In this document: in pieces, positions 8,345 to 17,381 of the stretch | How the letters are laid out: each line of letters starts with the position of its first letter | Position numbering within the stretch: the first letter of the stretch is position 1 | From: Gorillibacterium massiliense | GTDB taxonomy: Bacteria; Bacillota; Bacilli; Paenibacillales; NBRC-103111 | Assembly (NCBI RefSeq): GCF_000455485.1 | Contig: NZ_CBQR020000025.1 | Span: forward strand, 35,130 to 99,129 | Direction of reading: 5' to 3' | Length of the DNA stretch: 64,000 nt | Position numbers and translations under genes: made by a program | The notes under the pieces: model-generated | The model's input: the letters and a program-made list of their open reading frames with translations, nothing else | The model's database searches: none | Told to the model about the DNA's origin: nothing

Positions 8345-8408
8345 AATAGAGTCGTTACTAAAATTGGGGGTGAATATCCAAACCCGTTATACGGGGGCGG
8401 AGAAACGT

Positions 8409-9743
8409 TTGGACGATGGTCTAGGCCTTATGTGGAGTATTCTTGGAATTGTATTATTGGTATTATTTAATGCCGTTTTCGTAGCGGCGGAGTTTGCTCT
8501 TGTGAAAATAAGAGGAACTCGCATTACACAGCTTGTGAACGAAGGGAATAAACGAGCCAAGCTGGCCCAGCATGTAACCGAGAATCTGGATGCCTATTTA
8601 TCTGCATGTCAATTGGGCATTACCCTTGCTTCTCTTGGACTCGGCTGGGTGGGCGAACCCGCCATTGCGCATATGATCGTGGAGCCGCTTCTGCAAAAGC
8701 TGAACGCTTCCGAAGCGCTGGTGCACCCGATTTCACTGGCTGTCGCTTTTATCGTGATCACCGTGCTGCATATCGTACTTGGAGAGCTGGCACCGAAGTC
8801 AATCGCCATTGCCAAGGCGGAAGGGACGGCACTCTGGCTCAGCGGACCGCTTATGTTCTTCTATCGTACCGCATATCCGGCGATTTGGGTACTGAACGGC
8901 CTCGCGAATTTGTTTTTGAAGCTATTTAGGATACAGCCTGCGAACGAGCAGGATTCCGGCCATACGGAAGAAGAAATCCGCATTCTGATGAAGGAAAGCC
9001 AGAAGAGCGGTTTTATAAATGAAAATGAACTGCAGTTGGTGGAAAACGTATTCGACTTCTCCGACAGGCTAGCGAGAGAAGTGATGATTCCGCGAACGAT
9101 GATGAGCTGTCTATATACCGACAATACCTTTGAGGAAAATTTAGAAATCATCGCGACAAGCGGCCACTCCCGCTTTCCGCTCGCTACCGAAGATAAGGAT
9201 TATATCATCGGTTACGTGATGGCAAGGGAACTGTATCAGGCCGCGCTTCGCCAGGATCGGGACGCAACAGACCTCATTAGCTTGAAAAAGGACATTCCTT
9301 ATGTACCGGAATCGATGGAGGTCAGCCAAGTGCTGCGGGTTATGCAGCGCTCCAAGGTGCAGATGGTCGTCGTTGCCGACGAATTTGGCGGTACAGCGGG
9401 TATTATCACCATGGAAGATTTGGTTGAAGAAATCTTTGGCGACATTCAGGACGAATTGAAGGTCGAGGAGCCTGACTTTGAACAGGTGGGAGACCATTAT
9501 ATCGTCGACGGCCGGCTTTTACTGGAGAAGGTCAACGAGATGTTCGCCATCGATATTGAAGAAGATGAGATCGACACCATCGGCGGTTGGATTTTCGACC
9601 AATTGGCTGAACAGCCGCAAGTGGGTCAGACGATTGTTTACGGCCACATTCAATTTGAAATCATCGAAGTCGAGCAACTGCGTATTCACCGTATACGTGT
9701 ACGCGAAGTCGAGCCATCTGATTTGGTGGAAGATGCAAGTTGA
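8409..9743 (+). CDS. CNNM/CorC (HlyC-type) membrane protein with CBS pair
   Basis: This is a hemolysin-C/CorC-type integral membrane protein of about 444 residues, a family linked to Mg2+ or Co2+ efflux and salt tolerance. Order: DUF21/CNNM membrane domain (about 10-195, with FNAVFVAAEFALVKIRGTRI and ITLASLGLGWVGEPAIA), a CBS pair (about 200-345, with VMIPRTMM and VVADEFGGTAGIITMEDLVEEIFGDI), then a C-terminal CorC/HlyC FAD-like domain (YIVDGRLLLEKVNEMF ... IDTIGGWIFDQL). The start is uncertain: TTG 8364, GTG 8370, TTG 8409 and ATG 8430 are all in frame. TTG 8409 was chosen because GGGCGGAG lies 6 bases upstream. A terminator follows. Confidence 0.85.
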   Translation: MDDGLGLMWSILGIVLLVLFNAVFVAAEFALVKIRGTRITQLVNEGNKRAKLAQHVTENLDAYLSACQLGITLASLGLGWVGEPAIAHMIVEPLLQKLNASEALVHPISLAVAFIVITVLHIVLGELAPKSIAIAKAEGTALWLSGPLMFFYRTAYPAIWVLNGLANLFLKLFRIQPANEQDSGHTEEEIRILMKESQKSGFINENELQLVENVFDFSDRLAREVMIPRTMMSCLYTDNTFEENLEIIATSGHSRFPLATEDKDYIIGYVMARELYQAALRQDRDATDLISLKKDIPYVPESMEVSQVLRVMQRSKVQMVVVADEFGGTAGIITMEDLVEEIFGDIQDELKVEEPDFEQVGDHYIVDGRLLLEKVNEMFAIDIEEDEIDTIGGWIFDQLAEQPQVGQTIVYGHIQFEIIEVEQLRIHRIRVREVEPSDLVEDAS

Positions 9744-9756
9744 TCAAGATAGGAAT

Positions 9757-9793
9757 GAGACGCCCATGCGCTGAGCATGGCGTCTTTTTTTTT
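9757..9793 (+). terminator. Rho-independent terminator after the CorC-like gene
   Basis: The stem AGACGCCCATGC / GCATGGCGTCT has one mismatch and is followed by an uninterrupted run of nine T residues. Confidence 0.9.
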
Positions 9794-9926
9794 CGCGAAA
9801 GGGGTTTCTCATTTGTCCATCTGGAAGAAAACGGGTAAACTGGAGTGGGTCCGTGAAACTCTGAATCTACCAGTTGAGGGAAATGATGTGAGATCCCATC
9901 ACCTGCACAACGAGGAGGTTATCGCA

Positions 9927-12900
9927 ATGTGGAAACGAATGCAGACGCTCGTTCTTTGCCTCTTGTTAGCCGTATCGCTCTCTGCTGTTGCCCCGCCGGT
10001 ATCTCTTGAAGTTCATGCGGCGACATCGGCTGCTTCCTCATCTGTCAGTACGAATGTTGCTTTAGGCAAGCCCGTTACGGTTTCCAGCAACAAAACGGGG
10101 TATGACGGCGGAAAACTAACCGATGGAGACCCTTCATTAGCATCGCGTTGGGAAGCAAGCTCCATTCCGGCTACAGCAGTCATTGATTTAGGAACGACGT
10201 GTAAAATCAACAAAGCAACTCTTACGCTGCCCAATGACGGGTACGAGATGACGTTTTCGGTGGAAGGCAGCACGGATAATTCCCACTTTTCAACGCTAGT
10301 TCAGTCGGCATTTTATTCCTTTTCTAATGCGGACAACCAGAAGACAATCTCCTTTCCCTCTGCCAATGTCCGCTACGTAAAAATCTCGGTAACGCAAGCC
10401 AAGTATAATACGCCGAAATTTTCGGAAATCGAGATCTATTCCGACCCGTCGGCTCCAGATTTAGTGGTCACCGACATTTCGACGGAACCTGCCAAGCCAG
10501 TGGCCGGAGATGCTGTCCGGTTTATGGCAAAAGTAACCAACCAAGGCAAAACGGCTGTTCTTGCGGGCAGCGGGCAGCGGGTTATTTTCTCTTACGGGGG
10601 TACTCAGTTGGCGCAATCCACCCCTTATTCGGGTGTACTAAGACCTGGTGAATCGGCGACTATCAAAGCCGAGGGAACATGGCGCGCAGCGGCGTATACT
10701 TTGCCTATAACCGCCAAGGCAGACGGGAACGGGATGATCGGCGAGACGAATGAAAACAATAACGGGTATACGAAGTTATTCACTTTTGCCGGTAAGGTCT
10801 GGAGCAAGTCCTGGACGATTCAAGACGATATGGGCATCTACGATTTTCCCGAGGAGCTGATTAGCTACCCAATCACTCCACCGTCAGGAAAAGTAAAGAA
10901 AGAACATCTTAAGCTTACCCAATTCGGGAGCGAGACTCCCTTAGTCTATCAGCTGAGCCAGGTCAAGGAGAAAGACGGCTATCTGGTCAGTGCCGTCATC
11001 AGTTTTCGCACAGACCTGCGTAAATTTGCAAGCAAAGTGTTTGCCGTCCAAGCGGACGCCTCTTATAAGCCTGCGTTTCAGCAGCTTGTGAAGATCAAAG
11101 ACAATAAGAACGGTACGGCGGTCATCGCCGCTAATGAACAGCAAGTGCTTGTGACCTATGGCACAAAGACCTACAGTCGCGGGGTATCCTTCGCCAGTGC
11201 AAATGCTCCAATTCTTGCCTTGGGCCGAGAGGGCGGCTCCCTCTTGGGGAAGGGACGTCTCTCCGCCTCATCAGACGTCACCGTTACCTCCGTCACCGGA
11301 AAAGTTCTGGAGCAGGGACCGCTGTTTATCACGTACAGCGTCGCATACAGTCTAGCCGGTGGGCGCAAGTACGAGATGAATCTGACGGTAGAGCATAATG
11401 AAGAGCACATTTTGGTGGATGAGCAGATGAACGGCATTTCCACAAAGGACAAACTATTCTTTTCCTTCTCATACCTAAATGGAATCAACCCTGACGGACG
11501 TCTTGTCATGCAGAACGGAGGCTATGCCAACGCGGCGGCAAGCTCCGGCAATTTAAGCGGAGGCTATGGAGCTAACGTCAACGACTCAGGGCAGCTCCCC
11601 TACCAATTAGGAATCTATAATCCAAATTCAGGGGGCTTGGATAAAGCTACCGTCTTCTGGAAAGACAGCGGAAAGAACGCCGTCTTGTTCTCAGTCCGTT
11701 CTTTGAAGGATTGGAAGACGAGTTCTCGATATGTTTGGATGGGCGTGGACAAGCCGGAAAATCTCTATTTTTATCAAACGGCCACCGACAAATATATGCA
11801 GCTTCAGCTGGCTGGAACGGAGCGCCATTGGGCGCTGGGCGTCATCCCCCGCAGTGAAGTCGTGATAGCCGAGCTGCCAAAAGATCCGGCAGTCGCCAGC
11901 GGGAGCAATGCGGTTCAGCCCCGTAGTTACACCGTGCAATCGACGCTCTCCGGCTATTTTGAAAAAAACATTCGAGGCTTCGGCGGCGGTCCTGAGGTGC
12001 GACTGGCTGAGAAGCTGAATGACTTCAGTCTGAACCGGTATAAAGATATGGTTTTTGATTTTCCGGAAGATTTGAGCAAGGGGTTGCACATTCCCGGCTC
12101 CCAATTTGCCGATGTCCAGTTGTCTTACCGAGAGTGGATTGGCGAGCATCTGGATCGCTATCAACTGCTGGCGGACCGGTATTGGGATTATTCCAGTGAT
12201 TTAGGAGGCAATCATTTCGGCTGGTATCAGGAATCTGCCGCGGAATCTTATGCCAACAGCCGAGCCCTTTGGGCAGAGCAGGATCGCAAGCGCGCACGGG
12301 CGCTTCTCGTTTTTACCGCATACTTGATGGAAGACGACAATGCCATTCCCCATACCAGTATGCTGGGCGGACAGCCGAATTTTGAAATCGGGTATAAGCA
12401 GGGGCTCGGTCTTTTTCCCGCTGTTTTCGATAAGCATCCCGATGCTGTGCGCTGGAAGAATGCTTTCCTTGCCATGTGGAGCGAGTTTCTGGACAAATAC
12501 GTACGAAAAGCGAACACAGGTGTGAATGCTTATGGCGGCCGTTTCTTTGAAAATATTTCGACTTACAATTACGCCAGCATGGAGAGCGCGTATAATGCAG
12601 GCTACAGTCTGAAACAATTTGACGGTACGGATATTTACAACAGCCCCAGCGCGCAGGATTGGCTGGAATGGAACTTGTACGCCATGATGCCAGATGCCGA
12701 GGACGGCCAAAGCATGGTTCCTCCTCAAGGGGCGCATTCCTGGAAAGAACTGCTTATGCCGGGCGGTCGGTGGTACAACATCTATTACGGTACGGCAAAA
12801 TTGATGAAGAAAAGCGATCCGAAGCTGGCCGATGGCATTTTATGGACTTTGACCGGTGGGAAAGAAGGAAAGGAACCGGTTCTGGAATCCCGGCTTTATA

Positions 12901-14270
12901 AAGACTATTGGGCGATCTTGCGTTATGACGCAGGGGGGCCTCATGAAGCGTACCTGAACCTGCAGCAGCTGAACAACGGAAATAATTATCGCTGGGGCGG
13001 GGTTGACTCAAACGGGGATCTTTATTACACCTCCCAAGGCCAATCGTGGAGCTGGAACGGGGGAGAAGAGAACGGCGATTACCTTGACATCAACAATCTA
13101 TCGCTCAGTAAAGCCTGTTCGAACTGCGGTTACGGCCTTCATAGTTCGACAGTGAGCAACGTATTGTATGATTTTGACTTCGCCCAATACTATCGAGCCG
13201 ATTCCGACGATGCTTCTGATGCCCGGAAGACCGGATATCTTTCCCGGGGTGTGATGATGCTGCGTGACGACTATGTATCCATTTACGACGATATAAAGGG
13301 CAGCAAAGATTCACTATTCAACTGGGCGAACAGAGAGACGGGTTTGCTGAGCAACAAGTATTCAACGACTGACTTTACCGGTTCACCTCAGACCACGGTG
13401 GAACGAGCTCGGTTTCCTCTTGAGCAGTATTGGACCGTGATAACGGAGGGCAAACTCCCCTCGGCAGATCCTTTTTCGGTGCGCATGACAGGCAAGCTCA
13501 AGCCTCCGGCTTCGCAGGATTATCGGTTCAATATCAGCATCAGTTCGAACGATAGCGCAAAATTATGGATAAACGGCAAGCTGGTTGCCGATTCTTCAGG
13601 AGATTCCAGCACTCCGGTTACGCTAAAAGCGAATCAATATTACGATTTGCGCGTTGACTATGTCCATAAGAGCGGCAGGGAAGCGGCGTTCTCCGTGAAG
13701 TGGACGAGCAATTCCGAGTCCGGAAGCATCGACCGTTCCTGGCTCTTTCATGAGCTGCCCATGCCGAATATTTATACGATAAAGAATGGTCCGGGGGATG
13801 AGCACCATATCGTCGCTCCTAAGGCGATTCAGACCAAAAGCGCGTCATGGGGCGCCATTGTGAACGGGAAGGAGTACGTCTTCCAATCCGATACGACTCA
13901 AAATGTTTCCTCCGGAGACGGACCTGCGGCATTTAACGGCAAGATCGGTTATGCCCAGCAGGGCGAACTGGCTATCTTTGAGGGGACGAGCATCCGTTAC
14001 GGCCAGTTTGGACTTGCCAGGAGTGGCGGAGATTTCGGAGTGAGCGCAAAGCTGACCGGAACGACACGAATCGATGGCCGCATTGCCGGGAAACAGGGAG
14101 GGACCGTCACGGTAACTTTGCCTAGCGGCGTGTCAGTCAGCGGCGCCAAAGTTTCGGTAAACGGCCAGCCTGTCAACTATAAGGCAACTGGTGGGCAAAT
14201 TTCCTTTTCCGTAGACATAGCTCAGAAGGATGGCTATAAAACCTATCAGATTCTGCTGAACTCCAAATAG
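9927..14270 (+). CDS. Large secreted polysaccharide-lyase-like protein (F5/8C-CARDB-toroid-PA14)
   Basis: The 1447-residue secreted protein is probably a carbohydrate-active enzyme. The signal peptide is residues 1-32 (MWKRMQTLVLCLLLAVSL, likely cut after VHA). A discoidin F5/8-type-C sugar-binding domain lies at about 42-155 (VALGKPVTVSS), then a CARDB domain at about 165-265 (DLVVTDISTEPAKP). The centre (about 690-990) is helical with DLGGNHFGWYQESAAESYANS, ALLVFTAYLMED and GGRWYNIYYGTAKL, resembling the alpha/alpha toroid of heparinase-II/III-type lyases. A beta-rich part follows (EAYLNLQQLNNGNNYRWGG), then PA14 at about 1166-1260 (YRFNISISSNDSAKLWINGK). No catalytic residues were proven, so the lyase call is inference. 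GAGGAGG before the ATG sets the start. No sugar transporter is adjacent. Confidence 0.7.
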   Translation: MWKRMQTLVLCLLLAVSLSAVAPPVSLEVHAATSAASSSVSTNVALGKPVTVSSNKTGYDGGKLTDGDPSLASRWEASSIPATAVIDLGTTCKINKATLTLPNDGYEMTFSVEGSTDNSHFSTLVQSAFYSFSNADNQKTISFPSANVRYVKISVTQAKYNTPKFSEIEIYSDPSAPDLVVTDISTEPAKPVAGDAVRFMAKVTNQGKTAVLAGSGQRVIFSYGGTQLAQSTPYSGVLRPGESATIKAEGTWRAAAYTLPITAKADGNGMIGETNENNNGYTKLFTFAGKVWSKSWTIQDDMGIYDFPEELISYPITPPSGKVKKEHLKLTQFGSETPLVYQLSQVKEKDGYLVSAVISFRTDLRKFASKVFAVQADASYKPAFQQLVKIKDNKNGTAVIAANEQQVLVTYGTKTYSRGVSFASANAPILALGREGGSLLGKGRLSASSDVTVTSVTGKVLEQGPLFITYSVAYSLAGGRKYEMNLTVEHNEEHILVDEQMNGISTKDKLFFSFSYLNGINPDGRLVMQNGGYANAAASSGNLSGGYGANVNDSGQLPYQLGIYNPNSGGLDKATVFWKDSGKNAVLFSVRSLKDWKTSSRYVWMGVDKPENLYFYQTATDKYMQLQLAGTERHWALGVIPRSEVVIAELPKDPAVASGSNAVQPRSYTVQSTLSGYFEKNIRGFGGGPEVRLAEKLNDFSLNRYKDMVFDFPEDLSKGLHIPGSQFADVQLSYREWIGEHLDRYQLLADRYWDYSSDLGGNHFGWYQESAAESYANSRALWAEQDRKRARALLVFTAYLMEDDNAIPHTSMLGGQPNFEIGYKQGLGLFPAVFDKHPDAVRWKNAFLAMWSEFLDKYVRKANTGVNAYGGRFFENISTYNYASMESAYNAGYSLKQFDGTDIYNSPSAQDWLEWNLYAMMPDAEDGQSMVPPQGAHSWKELLMPGGRWYNIYYGTAKLMKKSDPKLADGILWTLTGGKEGKEPVLESRLYKDYWAILRYDAGGPHEAYLNLQQLNNGNNYRWGGVDSNGDLYYTSQGQSWSWNGGEENGDYLDINNLSLSKACSNCGYGLHSSTVSNVLYDFDFAQYYRADSDDASDARKTGYLSRGVMMLRDDYVSIYDDIKGSKDSLFNWANRETGLLSNKYSTTDFTGSPQTTVERARFPLEQYWTVITEGKLPSADPFSVRMTGKLKPPASQDYRFNISISSNDSAKLWINGKLVADSSGDSSTPVTLKANQYYDLRVDYVHKSGREAAFSVKWTSNSESGSIDRSWLFHELPMPNIYTIKNGPGDEHHIVAPKAIQTKSASWGAIVNGKEYVFQSDTTQNVSSGDGPAAFNGKIGYAQQGELAIFEGTSIRYGQFGLARSGGDFGVSAKLTGTTRIDGRIAGKQGGTVTVTLPSGVSVSGAKVSVNGQPVNYKATGGQISFSVDIAQKDGYKTYQILLNSK

Positions 14271-14281
14271 CGCAGGAGAAG

Positions 14282-14313
14282 AAAAAAGAAACGGCTCAGG
14301 CCGTTTCTTTTTT
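14282..14313. terminator. Bidirectional terminator between the lyase-like gene and zur
   Basis: The hairpin AAAAAAGAAACGGC / GCCGTTTCTTTTTT has A and T tracts on both sides, so it can stop both convergent transcripts. Confidence 0.85.
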
Positions 14314-14343
14314 ATGACAAGCTTGTTTATACAGTTACAGGCT

Positions 14344-14802
14344 TTATTCTTCGTTTTGCGAATCCGGGGACTCCTGTTGGCATTCTTCACAGACGCCGTA
14401 TATTTCAAATCGATGGTTGATGATTTTATAACGGCCGGGAAGATTCAACTGCTGCTCCATTGGGCAGTAATCGAAAGTTAACGTTTTCTCGCAGTTCACA
14501 CAGATGAGATGGTGATGATGGTGGGTGGTGCAGTTAGCTGTAAACTTCAGACCTCCATCGAGAAAGTAAAACTGCTCAAGGGCGCCCATTTCGCTCAGCA
14601 TGCGGAGATTCCGGTACACCGTATCAAAGCTGACTCCCGGATATTCGGTGCGCAGCAGCTCGTATACATCTTTTGGAGACAAGTATCCCTCTGCCTCTGC
14701 AAATATACGAGACAGGGCACGACGCTGGTCCGTTATCCGAAGCCCGTTTTTCGACATGACGGCAATCATATCTTTGACGATTTGCGTTTCTCCCATTCTC
14801 AA
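14344..14802 (-). CDS. zur: Fur-family regulator, Zur type
   Basis: The 152-residue Fur-family repressor most resembles the zinc regulator Zur of Bacillota. The winged HTH covers about 10-85 with the recognition helix SFDTVYRNLRML. The His-rich metal motif is TTHHHHHLICVNC (Cys101, Cys104), followed by CPMEQQL and the Zur-like end HRFEIYGVCEEC (Cys138, Cys141). The paired Cys-x2-Cys motifs form the structural zinc site. FEIYGxCxxC and CPM favour Zur over Fur or PerR. The start could be TTG 14802 or ATG 14796; AAGGGATG is 8 bases from the TTG but 14 from the ATG, so TTG was chosen. Other metal genes (cadC/cadA, His-rich proteins) lie 5-9 kb away. Confidence 0.85.
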   Translation of the reverse strand: MRMGETQIVKDMIAVMSKNGLRITDQRRALSRIFAEAEGYLSPKDVYELLRTEYPGVSFDTVYRNLRMLSEMGALEQFYFLDGGLKFTANCTTHHHHHLICVNCEKTLTFDYCPMEQQLNLPGRYKIINHRFEIYGVCEECQQESPDSQNEE

Positions 14803-14832
14803 AAATGCATCCCTTCATCTTGTTATGTCTTA

Positions 14833-14862
14833 ATTGTGCCGCATATGGAAAGGGAAAGTCAA
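14833..14862 (-). promoter_or_regulatory. Likely sigma-A promoter for zur
   Basis: On the minus strand TTGACT (complement of 14857-14862), an 18-base spacer and CACAAT (complement of 14833-14838). It lies about 30 bases upstream of the zur start. Confidence 0.6.
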
Positions 14863-14958
14863 GGAGGCTGAGCTGCTGGCGCCCTCTTTGGTTTGCTTTT
14901 TCCGGATGGATAACTGACAATAATGAGGGAAGATAACCCGACCGCTAGGAGGATCCGC

Positions 14959-15669
14959 ATGAAAATTGAAGTATGGTCTGATTATTTATGTCCGTTCTGC
15001 TATATCGGCAAAAGAAGGCTGGAACAGGCGCTGGAGCAATTTCCTCATCGCGATAAAGTCCAGCTGATTTTCCGCAGCTTCGAATTGAATCCTGATGCGC
15101 CGGTAGAAACCAACCAAAACATGGAGCAGTTGCTCGCTCAGAAATATGGCATAACCCTGGAACAGGCGAAAGCAAACAATGATCAGTTGGCCTTGCAAGC
15201 AAAAACAGTCGGCCTCGATTTTCGTTTTGAGACCTATATCCCGACAAATTCCTTTGACGCTCATCGGCTAACCCATTTTGCTGCCGTTCACGGCAAAGAG
15301 CAGGCGATGTCCGAGCGATTGTTCCAATCGGTCTTTACGGATTCCGGCAACATCGGCGACCGTGGTTACTTAGCCGATCTTGCGAAGGAAATCGGCTTGA
15401 ATGGGGAGGAAGCGGCAGCCGCTCTCGCAGAAGGACGTTATGGGGACAATGTTCGAGCGGAGGAAAAGGAAGGGGAAACGCTGGGCATTCGCGGCGTTCC
15501 GTTCTATGTGTTTAACCGCAAATATGCAGTATCAGGCGCCCAATCCAGCGAGGTGTTTCTCAACGCCTTGAACAAGGCCTGGGAGGATGAAAACCCGCTC
15601 GTCCTTGTCCATGAGGAAACGTCCGGAGGTATTTGCACGGATGAGGCCTGCAAGCTTCCGGAAGAGTAG
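14959..15669 (+). CDS. DsbA-family oxidoreductase (FrnE-like)
   Basis: The 236-residue cytosolic thioredoxin-fold protein has no signal peptide. The active-site pair is Cys11-Pro-Phe-Cys14 in VWSDYLCPFCYIGKRR, the classic FrnE/2-hydroxychromene-2-carboxylate isomerase-like N terminus. The helical insert runs from about 70 to 170 (TNSFDAHRLTHFAAVHGKEQ) and the cis-Pro loop is GIRGVPFYVFN. FrnE-like proteins act as disulfide oxidoreductases or isomerases, including under oxidative stress. An extra C-terminal segment ends in GGICTDEACKLPEE with two more Cys. AGGAGGATCCGC before the ATG sets the start; an upstream start at 14923 is rejected because it has no ribosome binding site. Confidence 0.85.
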   Translation: MKIEVWSDYLCPFCYIGKRRLEQALEQFPHRDKVQLIFRSFELNPDAPVETNQNMEQLLAQKYGITLEQAKANNDQLALQAKTVGLDFRFETYIPTNSFDAHRLTHFAAVHGKEQAMSERLFQSVFTDSGNIGDRGYLADLAKEIGLNGEEAAAALAEGRYGDNVRAEEKEGETLGIRGVPFYVFNRKYAVSGAQSSEVFLNALNKAWEDENPLVLVHEETSGGICTDEACKLPEE

Positions 15670-15690
15670 GGTCTTACAATCCGGATATAA

Positions 15691-15735
15691 AAAATCGCGG
15701 CTCAAGCGTTGATGACGTTGGAGTCGCGATTTATG
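15691..15735 (-). terminator. Terminator of the SufR-like gene
   Basis: AAATCGCGGCTC / GAGTCGCGATTT forms a long stem (one G-T pair) with a 17-base loop. The T run is on the minus strand, so it mainly serves the minus gene; it may also slow transcription from the plus gene. Confidence 0.6.
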
Positions 15736-16363
15736 TTTTCGGGCGAATGTGATAGACGCAGCTGCGGCCTCCTTTGGCCAAACATTCGCTGCGGTTTACC
15801 TCGGCATCGAGAAGGGATTCAAACAGCTGCAGCTCGCAGCGGCACGCCTGTTCATAATGATTGGCGATTTGCGAGATGGGGCAGTTGATTTCCGTCATGG
15901 TGAAGCCTTCAGCGGTTTTGTCCCAATTCGCCATATAGCCGTTGTCATTTTGGATACCCGTAAGTTTGGCAACCCTCTGTTCTAAAAGCTCCTCTTGACG
16001 AATCTCTTCATATTTATGGTACAGGCTGGTTTTTCGCCGCTCGAACAACCGATCGATCATCTCTTCACCGGTTTCCTGGACAAGCTCCTTCAGCAGATCG
16101 AGTGTGAGGGTATGATAATTTTTCGGAAAAAGATTTTCCGCCACTTCCGTTGAACGGTAAACGGCTGTCGGCCGTCCCATCGCTTGATGCATCCGCTCAG
16201 AGTCGATAAGTCCGTCCTTCTCCAACGATTGTAAATGCCGCCGTACAGCCATATTGGTTATGCCAATCTGCTTGGTGATGTCGCTGGCGCTAAGCGGCCC
16301 CTTGGTTTTGATCAGTGTAAGGACAATATAGCGAGTGGAGAGTTCATCTGATTCCTTCATCAT
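15731..16363 (-). CDS. SufR-like winged-helix regulator with C-terminal Cys cluster
   Basis: The 210-residue regulator has an N-terminal winged helix (about 8-75: LSASDITKQIGITNMAVRRHL, then GRPTAVYRST) typical of the ArsR/DeoR-like SufR family. The C-terminal half holds five Cys: Cys161, Cys174, Cys176, Cys194 and Cys202. The spacing Cys161-x12-Cys174 matches the first two ligands of SufR-type [4Fe-4S] regulators, so it is probably an iron-sulfur or redox sensor. It lies downstream of sodA on the same strand, 131 bases away, with a terminator-like hairpin between. GAGGTGAT is set 7 bases upstream of the ATG. No suf or isc genes are in the window, so the target operon is not known. Confidence 0.7.
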   Translation of the reverse strand: MMKESDELSTRYIVLTLIKTKGPLSASDITKQIGITNMAVRRHLQSLEKDGLIDSERMHQAMGRPTAVYRSTEVAENLFPKNYHTLTLDLLKELVQETGEEMIDRLFERRKTSLYHKYEEIRQEELLEQRVAKLTGIQNDNGYMANWDKTAEGFTMTEINCPISQIANHYEQACRCELQLFESLLDAEVNRSECLAKGGRSCVYHIRPKT

Positions 16364-16442
16364 ATCACTATCACCTCAATGTTCACCGAATGGGACCCTG
16401 AATCGCAGCCCTTGGCAGCAGGATCATTTGCGCTAATTTAAA

Positions 16443-16478
16443 GAAGCGGCAGGGGATAGATCATCCCGCTGCCGCTTC
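16443..16478 (-). terminator. Terminator of sodA
   Basis: The long stem GAAGCGGCAGCGGGAT / ATCCCCTGCCGCTTC (minus strand) is followed on the minus strand by TTTAAATT. It separates sodA from the SufR-like gene, so those two may not be fully co-transcribed. Confidence 0.65.
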
Positions 16479-16494
16479 CCGTGGGCGTGAGAGA

Positions 16495-17103
16495 TTATTT
16501 CGCTGCTTCGTAGCGTTTGCCTACTTCATCCCAATTTACAACACTCCAGAATGCGGCGATGTAATCGGGGCGTTTGTTTTGGTACTTCAGGTAGTAAGCA
16601 TGCTCCCAAACGTCCAGACCGAGGATCGGCGTAGCGCCTTCCATAAGCGGGCTGTCCTGGTTAGGCGTGCTGGTAACGGAGAGCTTGCCGTCTTTTACGG
16701 AGAGCCATGCCCAGCCGCTGCCAAAACGGGTCGTTGCGGCCTTGGCGAAATCTTCTTTGAACTTGGCTAAGCCGCCCAGTTCGCTGTCAATGGCAGATGC
16801 CAAAGCACCGGTAGGCTCGCCGCCGCCGTTCGGGCCGATGACTTCCCAGAACAGGCTGTGGTTGGCGTGGCCGCCTCCGTTGTTGCGGACTGCGGTACGG
16901 ATGCCTTCCGGCACGCTGTTCAAGTCGGCGATGAGCGCTTCAACGCTTTTGCCTTGCAATTCTGGCGCGTTTTCCAAAGCGGCATTCAGGTTGTTCACGT
17001 AAGTGGCGTGGTGACGGTCATGGTGAATTTCCATGGTCAGCGCGTCGATATGCGGTTCCAAAGCGTTCTTTTCATAAGGCAATGCTGGAAGTTGATGGGA
17101 CAT
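16495..17103 (-). CDS. sodA: Manganese/iron superoxide dismutase
   Basis: The 202-residue enzyme converts superoxide to hydrogen peroxide and oxygen in the cytosol. The full Mn/Fe-SOD fold is seen: [32 protein letters not shown] at the N terminus carries the first metal His and the His-x3-His region, [14 protein letters not shown] gives the second, and [19 protein letters not shown] gives the Asp and His ligands. The sequence GPNGGGEP with GSGWAWL favours the Mn type. Length is normal. AGGAGG is 9 bases from the ATG and a clear sigma-A promoter lies upstream. Its neighbour is a putative Fe-S/redox regulator, suggesting an oxidative stress context. Confidence 0.95.
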   Translation of the reverse strand: MSHQLPALPYEKNALEPHIDALTMEIHHDRHHATYVNNLNAALENAPELQGKSVEALIADLNSVPEGIRTAVRNNGGGHANHSLFWEVIGPNGGGEPTGALASAIDSELGGLAKFKEDFAKAATTRFGSGWAWLSVKDGKLSVTSTPNQDSPLMEGATPILGLDVWEHAYYLKYQNKRPDYIAAFWSVVNWDEVGKRYEAAK

Positions 17104-17150
17104 TATTGAAGACCTCCTGAATATGTATTGGATTGGGTTATCTTGGTACT

Positions 17151-17179
17151 ATTCTAACCTACTTTGCCAACATATTCAA
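17151..17179 (-). promoter_or_regulatory. Sigma-A promoter of sodA
   Basis: On the minus strand TTGAAT (complement of 17174-17179), a 17-base spacer and TAGAAT (complement of 17151-17156), about 50 bases before the sodA ATG. No recognised PerR or Fur box was seen over it. Confidence 0.7.
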
Positions 17180-17381
17180 CATATATGTATAAAAAGTATG
17201 AAATATTTTTTTCTTCTATTTGTCATTTGTCTTTTTGGCTATACCAATTTTTTACCTATCCATTTTGCGAGCGATTTGTTAAAATAAGCGAGGAACCTTA
17301 GCCGAATTTCCATAATATGCATACTCTGATTATCGTTGTTATAGATGAGGTGCGTGACGTGCGGAGAGAAGGTTTATAGAG

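Noticed and set aside
9744-9926. Upstream in-frame start of the lyase-like protein at 9777
   Set aside because: It lies inside the preceding terminator and would put 50 unrelated residues before a perfect signal peptide.
17104-17381. Possible riboswitch or RNA gene between sodA and the ltaS-like gene
   Set aside because: Only the sodA promoter and AT-rich sequence were seen; no conserved RNA motif recognised.
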